Shown: one piece after another, positions 1 through 6,435 of the stretch
Layout of the letters: each line of letters starts with the position of its first letter
Position numbering within the stretch: position 1 is the first letter of the stretch
Assembly (NCBI GenBank): GCA_030593665.1
Contig: JAUVGS010000095.1
Span: forward strand, 1 to 7,477
Reading direction: 5' to 3'
Source: Chitinivibrionales bacterium
GTDB lineage: Bacteria > Fibrobacterota > Chitinivibrionia > Chitinivibrionales > JANQEN01
Length of the DNA: 7,477 nt
The notes under the pieces: generated by a model
Databases searched by the model: none
What the model was told of the DNA's origin: nothing
What the model saw: only the letters and a program-made list of their open reading frames with translations
Position numbers and translations under genes: made by a program

Positions 1-1027
1 GGTCTATTGCATTAACCCTTCTGAGTCTTTCAACAATTGTTTGAGCAGGTATAGCAAATTTCTCGTTATACAAATCGATTCCCGCATCAAACTGCTTGTA
101 AAAACCATCAACATACCGCGGATTATGACAGCTCAGGCAAACATCCCGCATAGCGAGCCGTTTCCGTTTCCAGTTCTCGGTCTTTTTTGAAACCTTGGCC
201 CGAATATTCCATGACATACGCAGGCCGATATCATGGGTCCGTGACTGATTAATGGTGGCTGACACGTGACAGGTGGCACAGGTTGGCGCCGCAGTATAGG
301 TTGCACCGACCACCCACGTTTTACCGGCCATATTCATCTCGTGTATATGGCTACGATACGCAATATTGTGCTTTGACTCTGTATAGACCTCCATCTGGGG
401 ATGGTCTGGTCCGAGATGGCACCTGCCGCAGGTTTCCGGCTCACGAGCCTGTGAAACAGAAAAATCATGGCGTGAATGGCAGGCTACACAGGAACCGGCA
501 GTCCCGTCGGGGTTAATACGGCCTATGCCGAAATTAGGCCAAGTTTCCGGATGCAGTCTACCGCTGTCAAGCACTTCCACGATAGAGCCGTGGCACTGTT
601 TACACCCCGAAACGGTAGCGCCGAATCCTTCAACAACTTCTCCCAGGTAATTATCCAAAGAGCCGAGTATCTCGCCGCCCTTTGCATGATGCGAACCAAG
701 GAACTGCTCTGATTCCATTTCATGGCACCGTTTACAATCCCTGGGGGAAACAATGACTGCGATAGTATCTTCAAAGTGCTCAAAGGCATCTTTCTCACCC
801 GATTTCGCATTATGGCATTCATAGCATCCTACGCCGGATGCGGCATGAGAACTTTTCTGCCAGGAATTGACAATTGAGGGCTGTTTTGAGGTATGGCACT
901 CGATACATTTTTTCGTTTTTTCAGAAACAATCGCCTGCGAGGTAAAGGGCCAGCGTGCCTTTTTCTTTTCAACCAGGCAGCCACCGGCCAGCAAGCTTAC
1001 CCACAACACAACTATAACTCTTTTCAT
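1..1027 (-). CDS. HAO-family octaheme cytochrome c, probable lipoprotein (3' end cut by window)
   Basis: I translated this gene from the reverse strand; 342 codons are visible with no stop and the C-terminus lies beyond base 1. All eight CxxCH heme sites of the hydroxylamine oxidoreductase family are present, starting at Cys41, 68, 98, 142, 180, 200, 250 and 297. By order the fourth (CKQCH, 142) is the P460-type catalytic heme. Family landmarks include LDNYLGEVVEGF (124-135), the GRINPDGT loop (169-176), SRHDFS after heme 5, and GPDHP (206-210) after heme 6, whose Asp-His pair fits the distal active-site residues. The N-terminus is a short hydrophobic segment ending in LLAGGC with Cys17, an imperfect lipobox, so a lipoprotein is likely. 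Heme 1 and heme 2 lie closer together than in Nitrosomonas HAO. The Tyr that cross-links P460 in oxidative HAO would lie past the window edge, so direction (hydroxylamine oxidation or nitrite/hydroxylamine reduction) is undecided; the loop features resemble reductive-type homologs. The start has AGAGGA five bases upstream and lies 15 bases after the diiron gene. Confidence 0.9.
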   Translation of the reverse strand, partial: MKRVIVVLWVSLLAGGCLVEKKKARWPFTSQAIVSEKTKKCIECHTSKQPSIVNSWQKSSHAASGVGCYECHNAKSGEKDAFEHFEDTIAVIVSPRDCKRCHEMESEQFLGSHHAKGGEILGSLDNYLGEVVEGFGATVSGCKQCHGSIVEVLDSGRLHPETWPNFGIGRINPDGTAGSCVACHSRHDFSVSQAREPETCGRCHLGPDHPQMEVYTESKHNIAYRSHIHEMNMAGKTWVVGATYTAAPTCATCHVSATINQSRTHDIGLRMSWNIRAKVSKKTENWKRKRLAMRDVCLSCHNPRYVDGFYKQFDAGIDLYNEKFAIPAQTIVERLRRVNAID

Positions 1028-1032
1028 TGTAT

Positions 1033-1038
1033 TCCTCT
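1033..1038 (-). promoter_or_regulatory. Shine-Dalgarno of the HAO-type gene
   Basis: AGAGGA on the minus strand lies five bases before the ATG at 1027. It fixes the start of the cytochrome gene, and it fills most of the 15-base gap to the upstream gene, leaving no room for a separate promoter or terminator. This supports cotranscription with the nqr genes. Confidence 0.7.
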
Positions 1039-1042
1039 TTTG

Positions 1043-1486
1043 TTAATAATATATCTGTAAACTTTTTAATTTTTCCACATGGTTCTGTTCAAAGGTGGCG
1101 AGTCCTTCAAGCAATTCCTTAAAATCACCCAACACCATATCCGCAACAGAGTGATACATCTTTACAGATTGCTTCTCCCGCTCCAGCGCGTAGGCAATAA
1201 GTTCCTGCAACGTTGGTTGTTGTGTGGCTATAACCGGCATGGTCAGGCTGATATCAGGGGGGAATTGAAGAATACTGTCATCGGATACCGTTTCAGCCTG
1301 TTTACGCAGCCTTTTTTCATGATATACTTCCTCTTTTTCAAGAATTTTCAGTAATTCATTCACCGTTGCATCAAGAGAAACGCTCTGCATGGAACGGTAG
1401 AGATCCGCAGAGTCAATTTCAAATTGAATAGCCCGCTCCAGGAATTCTTTCCCGGTCACATAGTTATCGGTATCAGAACTTATCAT
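1043..1486 (-). CDS. Ferritin-like / rubrerythrin-type diiron protein
   Basis: This is a 147-residue, mostly helical soluble protein. It shows the two-fold repeat of a four-helix ferritin-like diiron site: Glu23 in helix 1, ExxH at Glu53/His56 in helix 2, Glu104 in helix 3 and ExxH at Glu133/His136 in helix 4. Glu23 and Glu104 each stand seven residues before a Tyr (30 and 111), which shows the internal repeat. There is no rubredoxin CxxC domain and no signal peptide, so it is probably cytoplasmic. Rubrerythrin-like proteins usually reduce peroxide or handle oxygen or iron; the exact activity here is not known. I chose the ATG at 1486, which has AAAGGA six bases upstream and overlaps the end of nqrF by 14 bases; a GTG at 1510 is possible but less likely. 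It lies between nqrF and the cytochrome gene, where ordinary nqr operons often have apbE or nqrM, so a protective or maturation role for the Fe-S and flavin complex is conceivable but inferred. Confidence 0.8.
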   Translation of the reverse strand: MISSDTDNYVTGKEFLERAIQFEIDSADLYRSMQSVSLDATVNELLKILEKEEVYHEKRLRKQAETVSDDSILQFPPDISLTMPVIATQQPTLQELIAYALEREKQSVKMYHSVADMVLGDFKELLEGLATFEQNHVEKLKSLQIYY

Positions 1487-2552
1487 ACCATATCCTTTCG
1501 GCTGGGACACCTTTGTTTTCCAAAACTTCAGTAGCTGCCTCGATCATGATAGGCGGACCGCACATATACGCTTCCGCATTATTTCCATCTTTGAGATATT
1601 TATCGATTACCGTATGTATAAAGCCGGTTTCACCTTTCCAGCCACCCCTATCATCAGAGAGTGCCGGGTAATAGGCGAACCGGGTATTCCGGCGCGCTAT
1701 CTCCTTGAAATCAGTATGATCGTAAAGATCCTTTATTGTTCTGCTGCCATAATAAAATTCCACCAGCCGTTCTTTTGCGTGCGTATCCCAATAGCTGATA
1801 ATCGATTTGATAGGCGCGAGTCCTACCCCGCCGACCACACAAACAATCTTTCGCGAAGAGTCGGTTCTCAAATAAAAATCACCATAGGGCCCTGAGAACC
1901 GGCAATGATCTCCTGTTCGTAGACTATGCAGATACGAAGAACCGATACCTTCAGGAATCAGTTTAACATTCAGCTCAATAGTACTTTTATCATCAGGATG
2001 GGATGCCATGGAGTAGGCACGGTACTCAACACCACCCGGTGTGTCAACCTTAATCTGCACATACTGGCCAGGTTTATACTGTATTTCCTTCGGCTCAATT
2101 AAGGTAATCCGGATTTTCCTGATATCACCGGTTACCAGCTCGGAATACACAATTTCACCTTCATACTCTTTTATCGCAAGGTATTCGGGCGCGATTTCAA
2201 TTTTCAGATCGTTGCGAACTTTTAATTGGCATGATAATCTATAGTATTGACGAATCTCCCTGGGGGAAAGTATCAGCGTTTCTGTCGGTAAAGCGCTGCC
2301 CCCACCCTCTTTTACTATGACTTTGCAGTATCCGCAAGTACCTTTTCCCCCGCAGGCGGATGGAATGAAATACTTATTCTCAAAAAGTGTTTTCAGCAGG
2401 CTTTTACCACCTGGCGCTTTAAACTCCTTGCCATCATTTATCGTTATGGTCACGATACCATAGTTGGATATGACCGTGTCCAGTACAATGATAAAGAGGG
2501 CGATTACCAGTGCAAAGATATTGATAAAGAGTAGTGAAGTGACAAATAACAT
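1473..2552 (-). CDS. nqrF: Na+-translocating NADH:quinone oxidoreductase subunit F
   Basis: The 359-residue product is the NADH-oxidising subunit of Nqr. Residues 3-28 form an N-terminal membrane anchor. A plant-type ferredoxin domain follows, with [2Fe-2S] ligands Cys67, Cys73, Cys76 and Cys108. A ferredoxin-reductase module then carries the FAD motif RAYS (178-181), the nucleotide motif GGVGLAP (241-247), and the C-terminal CGPP (331-334), close to the YMCGPP of known NqrF. It ends in DKF, much like the usual NqrF tail. It takes electrons from NADH to FAD and on to its [2Fe-2S] cluster, facing the cytoplasm. All key residues are present, so this subunit looks fully functional. The open frame extends upstream inside nqrE, but the ATG at 2552 gives the expected N-terminal membrane helix and lies two bases after the nqrE stop. 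Its Shine-Dalgarno is weak, so translation is probably coupled to nqrE. NqrF, rather than RnfB, marks the complex as Nqr-like. Confidence 0.95.
   Translation of the reverse strand: MLFVTSLLFINIFALVIALFIIVLDTVISNYGIVTITINDGKEFKAPGGKSLLKTLFENKYFIPSACGGKGTCGYCKVIVKEGGGSALPTETLILSPREIRQYYRLSCQLKVRNDLKIEIAPEYLAIKEYEGEIVYSELVTGDIRKIRITLIEPKEIQYKPGQYVQIKVDTPGGVEYRAYSMASHPDDKSTIELNVKLIPEGIGSSYLHSLRTGDHCRFSGPYGDFYLRTDSSRKIVCVVGGVGLAPIKSIISYWDTHAKERLVEFYYGSRTIKDLYDHTDFKEIARRNTRFAYYPALSDDRGGWKGETGFIHTVIDKYLKDGNNAEAYMCGPPIMIEAATEVLENKGVPAERIWYDKF
1493..1498 (-). promoter_or_regulatory. Shine-Dalgarno of the diiron protein gene
   Basis: AAAGGA lies six bases before the ATG at 1486 and inside the nqrF coding end. 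It decides for this start over the GTG at 1510, which would add eight residues with no conserved features. Confidence 0.55.
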
Positions 2553-2554
2553 GG

Positions 2555-3133
2555 TTATATACTCGCTATCCCGGTAAAGCCGATAAACGCCAGCGCCATA
2601 AATCCCGCAAGTATGGCGGTAATACCGGCATCGCCGAAATTCTTCAACGGTTTCGCAAAAATCAGTCTCCTGCGCAACGCGCCAATTGCCACGATGGCCA
2701 GTGTCCATCCTATGCCCGATCCCAGCCCGAAGAATAACGTTTCCTGAAACGTATAGGATCGCAATGCGATAAAGATTGAAATACCCAGTATCGCACAGTT
2801 TACCGTAATCAACGGCAGGAAAATGCCGAATGCCTGGTACAGCACCGGGAAGTAGCGGTCCATGAAAATCTCAATAACCTGTACCAGTGTTGCGATGGTG
2901 ATAATAAAGACCAGAAACTGCAGATACTCGATACCCAGCGGCCTGAGTACCAGATAGAGCATTATCCAGTTTGCGCATCCGGTTATAGTCATGACAAAGG
3001 TGACCGCCACACCCATACCGAAGGCGACTTTGATATTCTTCGAAATAGTAATAAAAGGACACATGCCAAGAAAGTAGGTCAGGGCAATATTGCTGGTGAC
3101 GATTGAAGCGAACAATAGCACGATAATATTCAT
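2555..3133 (-). CDS. nqrE: Nqr membrane subunit E (RnfA family)
   Basis: This is a 192-residue membrane protein with about six hydrophobic helices, of usual length for NqrE/RnfA. Both family cysteines for the intramembrane Fe-S centre are present: Cys25 in the FLGMCPF segment of helix 1 and Cys113 in the NCAILG segment. An additional Cys53 lies in TGCANW. The GSGIGW segment (138-143) and the following arginine-rich turn are also typical of the family. NqrE pairs with NqrD as inverted-topology homologs, and together they hold the cluster that passes electrons across the membrane from NqrF to NqrC. The start overlaps the nqrD stop by four bases (ATGA), and the stop is two bases before nqrF. The subunit name follows from the nqrF partner and gene order; by sequence alone it could equally be called RnfA. 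Confidence 0.92.
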   Translation of the reverse strand: MNIIVLLFASIVTSNIALTYFLGMCPFITISKNIKVAFGMGVAVTFVMTITGCANWIMLYLVLRPLGIEYLQFLVFIITIATLVQVIEIFMDRYFPVLYQAFGIFLPLITVNCAILGISIFIALRSYTFQETLFFGLGSGIGWTLAIVAIGALRRRLIFAKPLKNFGDAGITAILAGFMALAFIGFTGIASI

Positions 3134-3780
3134 GATGTTTTCCGTTTTCGTAACGTGTTACTTATCAGAATAAAAATGCCCAATGCAAAAAAGGCGCCGG
3201 GTGGTATTGACAGTAATGCCGCAGGAGTAAACCCCTCAGGGAGCACTTTAAAGCCGAATACGGATCCGAATCCCAGCAATTCACGGAAAAAACTGATTGA
3301 CATCAAGGAAAAGGTATATCCCAGTCCTACACCGAGCGCATCCATTACCGATATCCCGACCGGATTATTTATAGCAAAAGCCTCTGCCCTGCCCATGATA
3401 ATACAGTTAGTGATTATAAGCGCGACATAGGGCCCCAGCGATTTGCTGACATCGGGTAGAAAAATCTTCAGAAAAATATCAACGGTAATTACCAGCGTTG
3501 AAATAATCAGCATGTAGGCAATCATGCGGACACGCTCGGGAATCCTGTCCTGCAAAGCTGAAATAATTGCCGAGTTTATTACCAGTACGATCAGTACAGA
3601 GCAGCTCATGACCAGTGCATTAGCCATAAGATTGGTAACGGCCAGTGTTGAGTAGAGGCCCAGAACCATGCCGAATATCGGATTATTATGCCAGATACCT
3701 TCAACAAACACCATCCGGTTTTTCGATTTAAAAAGCCGGTATCCTTTCTGCGGGACCCGTAATCCGGCTTTATCACTCAT
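3130..3780 (-). CDS. nqrD: Nqr membrane subunit D (RnfE family), first cluster Cys replaced by Tyr
   Basis: This 216-residue membrane protein matches NqrD/RnfE over its length: WHNNPIFGMVLG (30-41), the ITNCIIMGRAEAFA signature (123-136) with Cys126, and the FFRELLGFG segment (164-172). The first family cysteine, normally in an LGLC or LGVC segment just after the NNP motif, is Tyr43 here (codon TAC at 3654-3652). Cys126 is kept, and a non-canonical Cys60 is present in the next helix. NqrD with NqrE normally binds a [2Fe-2S] cluster through two cysteines from each, so the centre here may have a different ligand or be altered. I chose the ATG at 3780 because AGAGG stands seven bases upstream; it overlaps the nqrC stop by eight bases. 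Upstream ATGs at 3795 and 3807 in the same frame would lie at or before that ribosome-binding site. Confidence 0.92.
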   Translation of the reverse strand: MSDKAGLRVPQKGYRLFKSKNRMVFVEGIWHNNPIFGMVLGLYSTLAVTNLMANALVMSCSVLIVLVINSAIISALQDRIPERVRMIAYMLIISTLVITVDIFLKIFLPDVSKSLGPYVALIITNCIIMGRAEAFAINNPVGISVMDALGVGLGYTFSLMSISFFRELLGFGSVFGFKVLPEGFTPAALLSIPPGAFFALGIFILISNTLRKRKTS

Positions 3781-4357
3781 TGTTTTTCCTCTCATTGAAA
3801 GCGCCATCCATTGACGCCACCGCTCTGTTTATAATCCTTTCGAGGGCATCTCCGGTTTTGCTCGCCCCGGCAATAGCATCAACCTCATTCGGCTTTGCCG
3901 CGAATTTGACAATATTCACTTCAGGCCGTATCTCAACACCATTGAACCGTCTCTGAAACGCAGGTTCTGCAATACGCCCGCCGAGTCCAGGGGTTTCCGC
4001 CTGAGACAGTACATGCAACGCATGTAACCGCTCACCTCCAGGCTCTACTGCAAGCAGCACCTCTATGCGGCTCCAGAGCCCAGGCCCTTCAGCTTTGAAC
4101 ACCCGCGTACCTTTTTTCTTTTTCGTAGCGATATAGTAGTTCGTAGTACCTATTGTCTTTGTGTCAAAATAGTCCCGGAATATTTTTTCAACAGTATCCT
4201 CACCGACAGAAACATCGAAGAGCTCAAGAATAGTCACGTATAACCGCTTGTTAAAAATGACCGAAGCCCTTTCATAGGCAAGTTGCGCCCCGCCCAGAAT
4301 CACCGTGCAGATTGACGATAGTATAAGCAGAAACAGAATCATCTTCACATGCTTCAT
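3773..4357 (-). CDS. nqrC: Nqr subunit C (RnfG family), covalent FMN-binding, periplasm-facing
   Basis: The 194-residue product has one N-terminal membrane helix (about 5-27) and then a soluble FMN-binding domain, expected on the periplasmic side. The domain shows ETPGLGGR (121-128) and the flavinylation motif DAIAGASKT (160-168). In family members the final Thr, here Thr168, carries FMN through a phosphoester bond made by the ApbE flavin transferase. The first motif Ser/Thr is Ala163 here, a mild departure from the usual SGAT form. The protein is nearer in length to RnfG (about 200 residues) than to Vibrio NqrC (about 260), so it lacks the insertions of typical NqrC. Its FMN would accept electrons from the NqrD/NqrE centre, and being periplasmic it is the natural contact for a multiheme cytochrome. 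The start lies one base after the nqrB stop, with AAGGGG ten bases upstream. No apbE is seen in the window. Confidence 0.92.
   Translation of the reverse strand: MKHVKMILFLLILSSICTVILGGAQLAYERASVIFNKRLYVTILELFDVSVGEDTVEKIFRDYFDTKTIGTTNYYIATKKKKGTRVFKAEGPGLWSRIEVLLAVEPGGERLHALHVLSQAETPGLGGRIAEPAFQRRFNGVEIRPEVNIVKFAAKPNEVDAIAGASKTGDALERIINRAVASMDGAFNERKNNE
3788..3792 (-). promoter_or_regulatory. Shine-Dalgarno deciding the nqrD start
   Basis: AGAGG stands seven bases before the ATG at 3780, inside the 3' end of nqrC. It makes 3780 the best start, since the two in-frame ATGs upstream (3795 and 3807) have no comparable site. Confidence 0.65.
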
Positions 4358-4358
4358 C

Positions 4359-5291
4359 TTATTGTTTCCCCTTACAGGTGATGGTTAAAACGACTTCGTC
4401 AATGAGGGGTGAAAAAACATTACCGAACAGTACCGCAAAGAATACCCCATCAGGAATTGAAGAATAGGTTCTGATTACAAAGGCGATAATTCCGGTCAGA
4501 ATACCGGTAAGCCAGCGTCCCGGAACTGTTCGTGAAGCAGTTCGGTTATCCGGCAGAATAATAAATGCAGCAACGCAAAAATTGCCGACCAGCAGGCTGT
4601 GCGGCGCTGCTGTTGTTTCCGGGTAGAGTGCATTGAAAATAATCGTCAGAAAAAGAACGGTACCGGCAAAAGATATGACAACCCTGCTGTCAACAGCACG
4701 TACAATCATCAGGAGCAGGCCAACAATAATAAGCAGAAGCGGAACCGCGTTTCCCGGCACTTGGGGGAAATTTCCGATGAGTATATCAAGCAGCGGTATT
4801 GGCGAGCGTGCTTTAAAAAAAGTTACCGGGTGGTCAATGGTCGGTACTGCTGCGACAAAGTGGCTGAATCCATCGAACGGACCGGGAAAAGGAAATGACC
4901 AGCTAAAACCGAATACCGATTGGTAACTCAGAAACGCGAAGGTCCAGCCGACCGCAATGGGTGTAACAATATGGCGGCCGAATCCGCCGAAAAAAACAAT
5001 ACAGATTATTGTACTGAACAGTACGGTAAATCCAACCATCCAGAGTGGAAGAACCGGCGGGAGAATCAATGGAAACAGCAGCCAGTATATGTACCCGAAA
5101 GCAGTATCCTGCTCTTTTTTAATGTGCATGGCTACCCGTTCAGTGGCATATCCAACGATACAAGATACAAGTAAGGCTAAAAGAAGATGCAGGCCATATT
5201 TTGCAATACCGGCCATATAGAGGGGCAAGCATGCCAACGCTATAAACATTTCATTACGAAAAGGTTTACGGAGATACCCGGTTTGCATCAT
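4359..5291 (-). CDS. nqrB: Nqr membrane subunit B (RnfD family), short and without a clear FMN-threonine motif
   Basis: This 310-residue polytopic membrane protein has about nine hydrophobic segments. It is identified by FFGGFGRHIVTP (100-111), by the ILPDNRTAS region (245-253) that stands where family members have a TDP or DPV motif, and by the closing FAVLFGNVFSPLID segment (285-298). It is shorter than Vibrio NqrB (about 410) and RnfD (about 350), lacking the N-terminal extension. The site where NqrB and RnfD carry covalent FMN, a SGAT or SATP type segment, reads FFKARSPIPLL here (158-168): no D-x-x-S/T-G-A-T pattern, no Thr, and a shortened loop to LIGN. Ser163 is the only hydroxyl residue near the expected place. 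The GETS motif after LIGN is also lost. NqrB is part of the sodium-translocating pathway in Nqr. ATG codons at 5291 and 5288 are both possible; the first overlaps the upstream stop by four bases. Confidence 0.88.
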   Translation of the reverse strand: MMQTGYLRKPFRNEMFIALACLPLYMAGIAKYGLHLLLALLVSCIVGYATERVAMHIKKEQDTAFGYIYWLLFPLILPPVLPLWMVGFTVLFSTIICIVFFGGFGRHIVTPIAVGWTFAFLSYQSVFGFSWSFPFPGPFDGFSHFVAAVPTIDHPVTFFKARSPIPLLDILIGNFPQVPGNAVPLLLIIVGLLLMIVRAVDSRVVISFAGTVLFLTIIFNALYPETTAAPHSLLVGNFCVAAFIILPDNRTASRTVPGRWLTGILTGIIAFVIRTYSSIPDGVFFAVLFGNVFSPLIDEVVLTITCKGKQ

Positions 5292-6259
5292 GACACCTCC
5301 TCACCCTGTTCACAGGCATCGGTTATGGTTGTACAAATCGGCAGGTTGGAAGGACACACGAAACTGCACAGACCGCACCGGATACACGCCTGCATGTTCA
5401 AAGCGAGTGCCTCATCTGAAGCGCCGTTTTCAAGGAGGTGGAAAATAATATTGGGATAAATCCGTGATGGGCATAGCTCTCTACAACGCAGGCAGTTGTT
5501 ACAGGGGACGATATTCTTGTCACTACCACTCCCCTTTTCCATTGAAACCGTGCTAATGAAATAAGGAAATACAAAAACATTTTTCTTCTGCGGTGCACAT
5601 ATATAACCGGAGCCGGAAAAACAGACAAGGTTATTTTCATAGTCAGTGATACCCGATTCCATGTCATATATCTTACCGGTAAGAGGGTGACATGCCGTTC
5701 TATCGGGATATTTTCGTATATAGTCTACCAGAAACGACTCTCCGGAAACAATATCTTTCAGGGGCGTTCCCTGGGAAACACAGAAACAGAACAGGTGCTC
5801 GAAATCAACAAAAAATGAGACAAATATGGTGTTACTACACTCTGCATTTACAATTGCGCCATGGAGCCTGCTGAATTCTATAAGTGACAAGAGTAAACTG
5901 TTTTTCCCGGGGCGATTAACAAACCGGATACCGTCGGCATTCCACCGTAATCGTGCATCCAAACCGACAATTTCAATCGTGTCAAAAGACCATTTTTCTT
6001 TCATTACGGTAACAGCCTTCTGGAAATCAGCAAACAGGAAGGTGCGCAGCACCTCCATATCCGGACCGAATGGCCCGCCAGGAAGTAACGTTATTGAAAG
6101 TAAACGGTGATTCTTCTGTCTGAAAAAGTACGCTTTATTTGAAAAAAGGGTTGTAAAAAGTGCGGTGTTATCTGAAGTATCATTAATAGGTACAGGATTG
6201 AGAGGAAACGGAGTTTTTATCTTTTTTATCGCTACATAATTAAAAGTAATGGTACGCAT
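5288..6259 (-). CDS. RnfC-like protein with two [4Fe-4S] motifs in the nqrA position
   Basis: The 323-residue product is soluble and divergent. Only its C-terminus is recognisable: two ferredoxin motifs of CxxCxxCxxxCP type at Cys253/256/259/263 and Cys292/295/298/302, the second continuing as VCPSNLP, which closely resembles the end of RnfC. It has no NqrA body, no RnfC glycine-rich FMN/NADH loop (GxGGAGFP type) and no clear barrel-sandwich domain, and is far shorter than either protein (about 440 residues or more). The N-terminal 240 residues are unassigned, with several extra cysteines (141, 158, 160, 190, 213, 221). It is the first gene of the operon, where nqrA or rnfC is found in standard clusters, so it is probably a peripheral cytoplasmic Fe-S subunit. 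The ATG at 6259 is the first after an in-frame TAA at 6271-6269; no good Shine-Dalgarno is present and a palindrome lies just upstream. An accessory ferredoxin-type protein unrelated to NqrA is an alternative. Confidence 0.75.
   Translation of the reverse strand: MRTITFNYVAIKKIKTPFPLNPVPINDTSDNTALFTTLFSNKAYFFRQKNHRLLSITLLPGGPFGPDMEVLRTFLFADFQKAVTVMKEKWSFDTIEIVGLDARLRWNADGIRFVNRPGKNSLLLSLIEFSRLHGAIVNAECSNTIFVSFFVDFEHLFCFCVSQGTPLKDIVSGESFLVDYIRKYPDRTACHPLTGKIYDMESGITDYENNLVCFSGSGYICAPQKKNVFVFPYFISTVSMEKGSGSDKNIVPCNNCLRCRELCPSRIYPNIIFHLLENGASDEALALNMQACIRCGLCSFVCPSNLPICTTITDACEQGEEVS
5294..5302 (-). promoter_or_regulatory. Strong Shine-Dalgarno of nqrB
   Basis: GAGGAGGTG is the best ribosome-binding site in the window. 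It stands four bases before the ATG at 5291 and seven before the ATG at 5288, so the second start has the more usual spacing. It lies inside the last codons of the RnfC-like gene. Confidence 0.75.
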
Positions 6260-6267
6260 GATTCTAA

Positions 6268-6280
6268 TTTAACCGTTAAA
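6268..6280. repeat. 13-bp perfect palindrome at the operon start
   Basis: TTTAACCGTTAAA is a six-base inverted repeat around one central base. It ends nine bases before the ATG at 6259 of the first operon gene, just where a Shine-Dalgarno would be expected. It could be an operator or a small mRNA hairpin affecting initiation; no known regulator motif was recognised. Confidence 0.5.
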
Positions 6281-6368
6281 ATGTTTACAGCGCAGCAACC
6301 ACTTCCCTTAGTCAACCATATCGACAAATAAACATCTACCCCACAACAGTATAGTGCTCCTTTTCATC

Positions 6369-6397
6369 AAAATAGGTGGAACTGGTATAGAAATCAA
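6369..6397 (-). promoter_or_regulatory. Candidate sigma-70-type promoter of the nqr-HAO operon
   Basis: On the minus strand TTGATT (6397-6392) and TATTTT (6374-6369) are separated by exactly 17 bases, matching a housekeeping promoter with four of six positions in each box. Transcription would begin near 6362 and leave an untranslated leader of about 100 bases before the first gene. The region is AT-rich, so chance matches are possible; another -10-like TATAAAAT stands near 6421-6428 without a good -35. Confidence 0.4.
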
Positions 6398-6435
6398 GCG
6401 ATTCGTTATTTTTACAGCGGATTTTATACCTATCA

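Noticed and set aside
523..822. 99-codon minus-strand frame and plus-strand frames across 283-822
   Set aside because: These are shadows of the octaheme cytochrome gene, whose frame holds eight regular CxxCH motifs.
2553..2708. Extension of nqrF by 52 residues upstream of 2552
   Set aside because: The extra residues are the nqrE coding region read in another frame and resemble no NqrF; the ATG at 2552 gives the expected N-terminal membrane helix.
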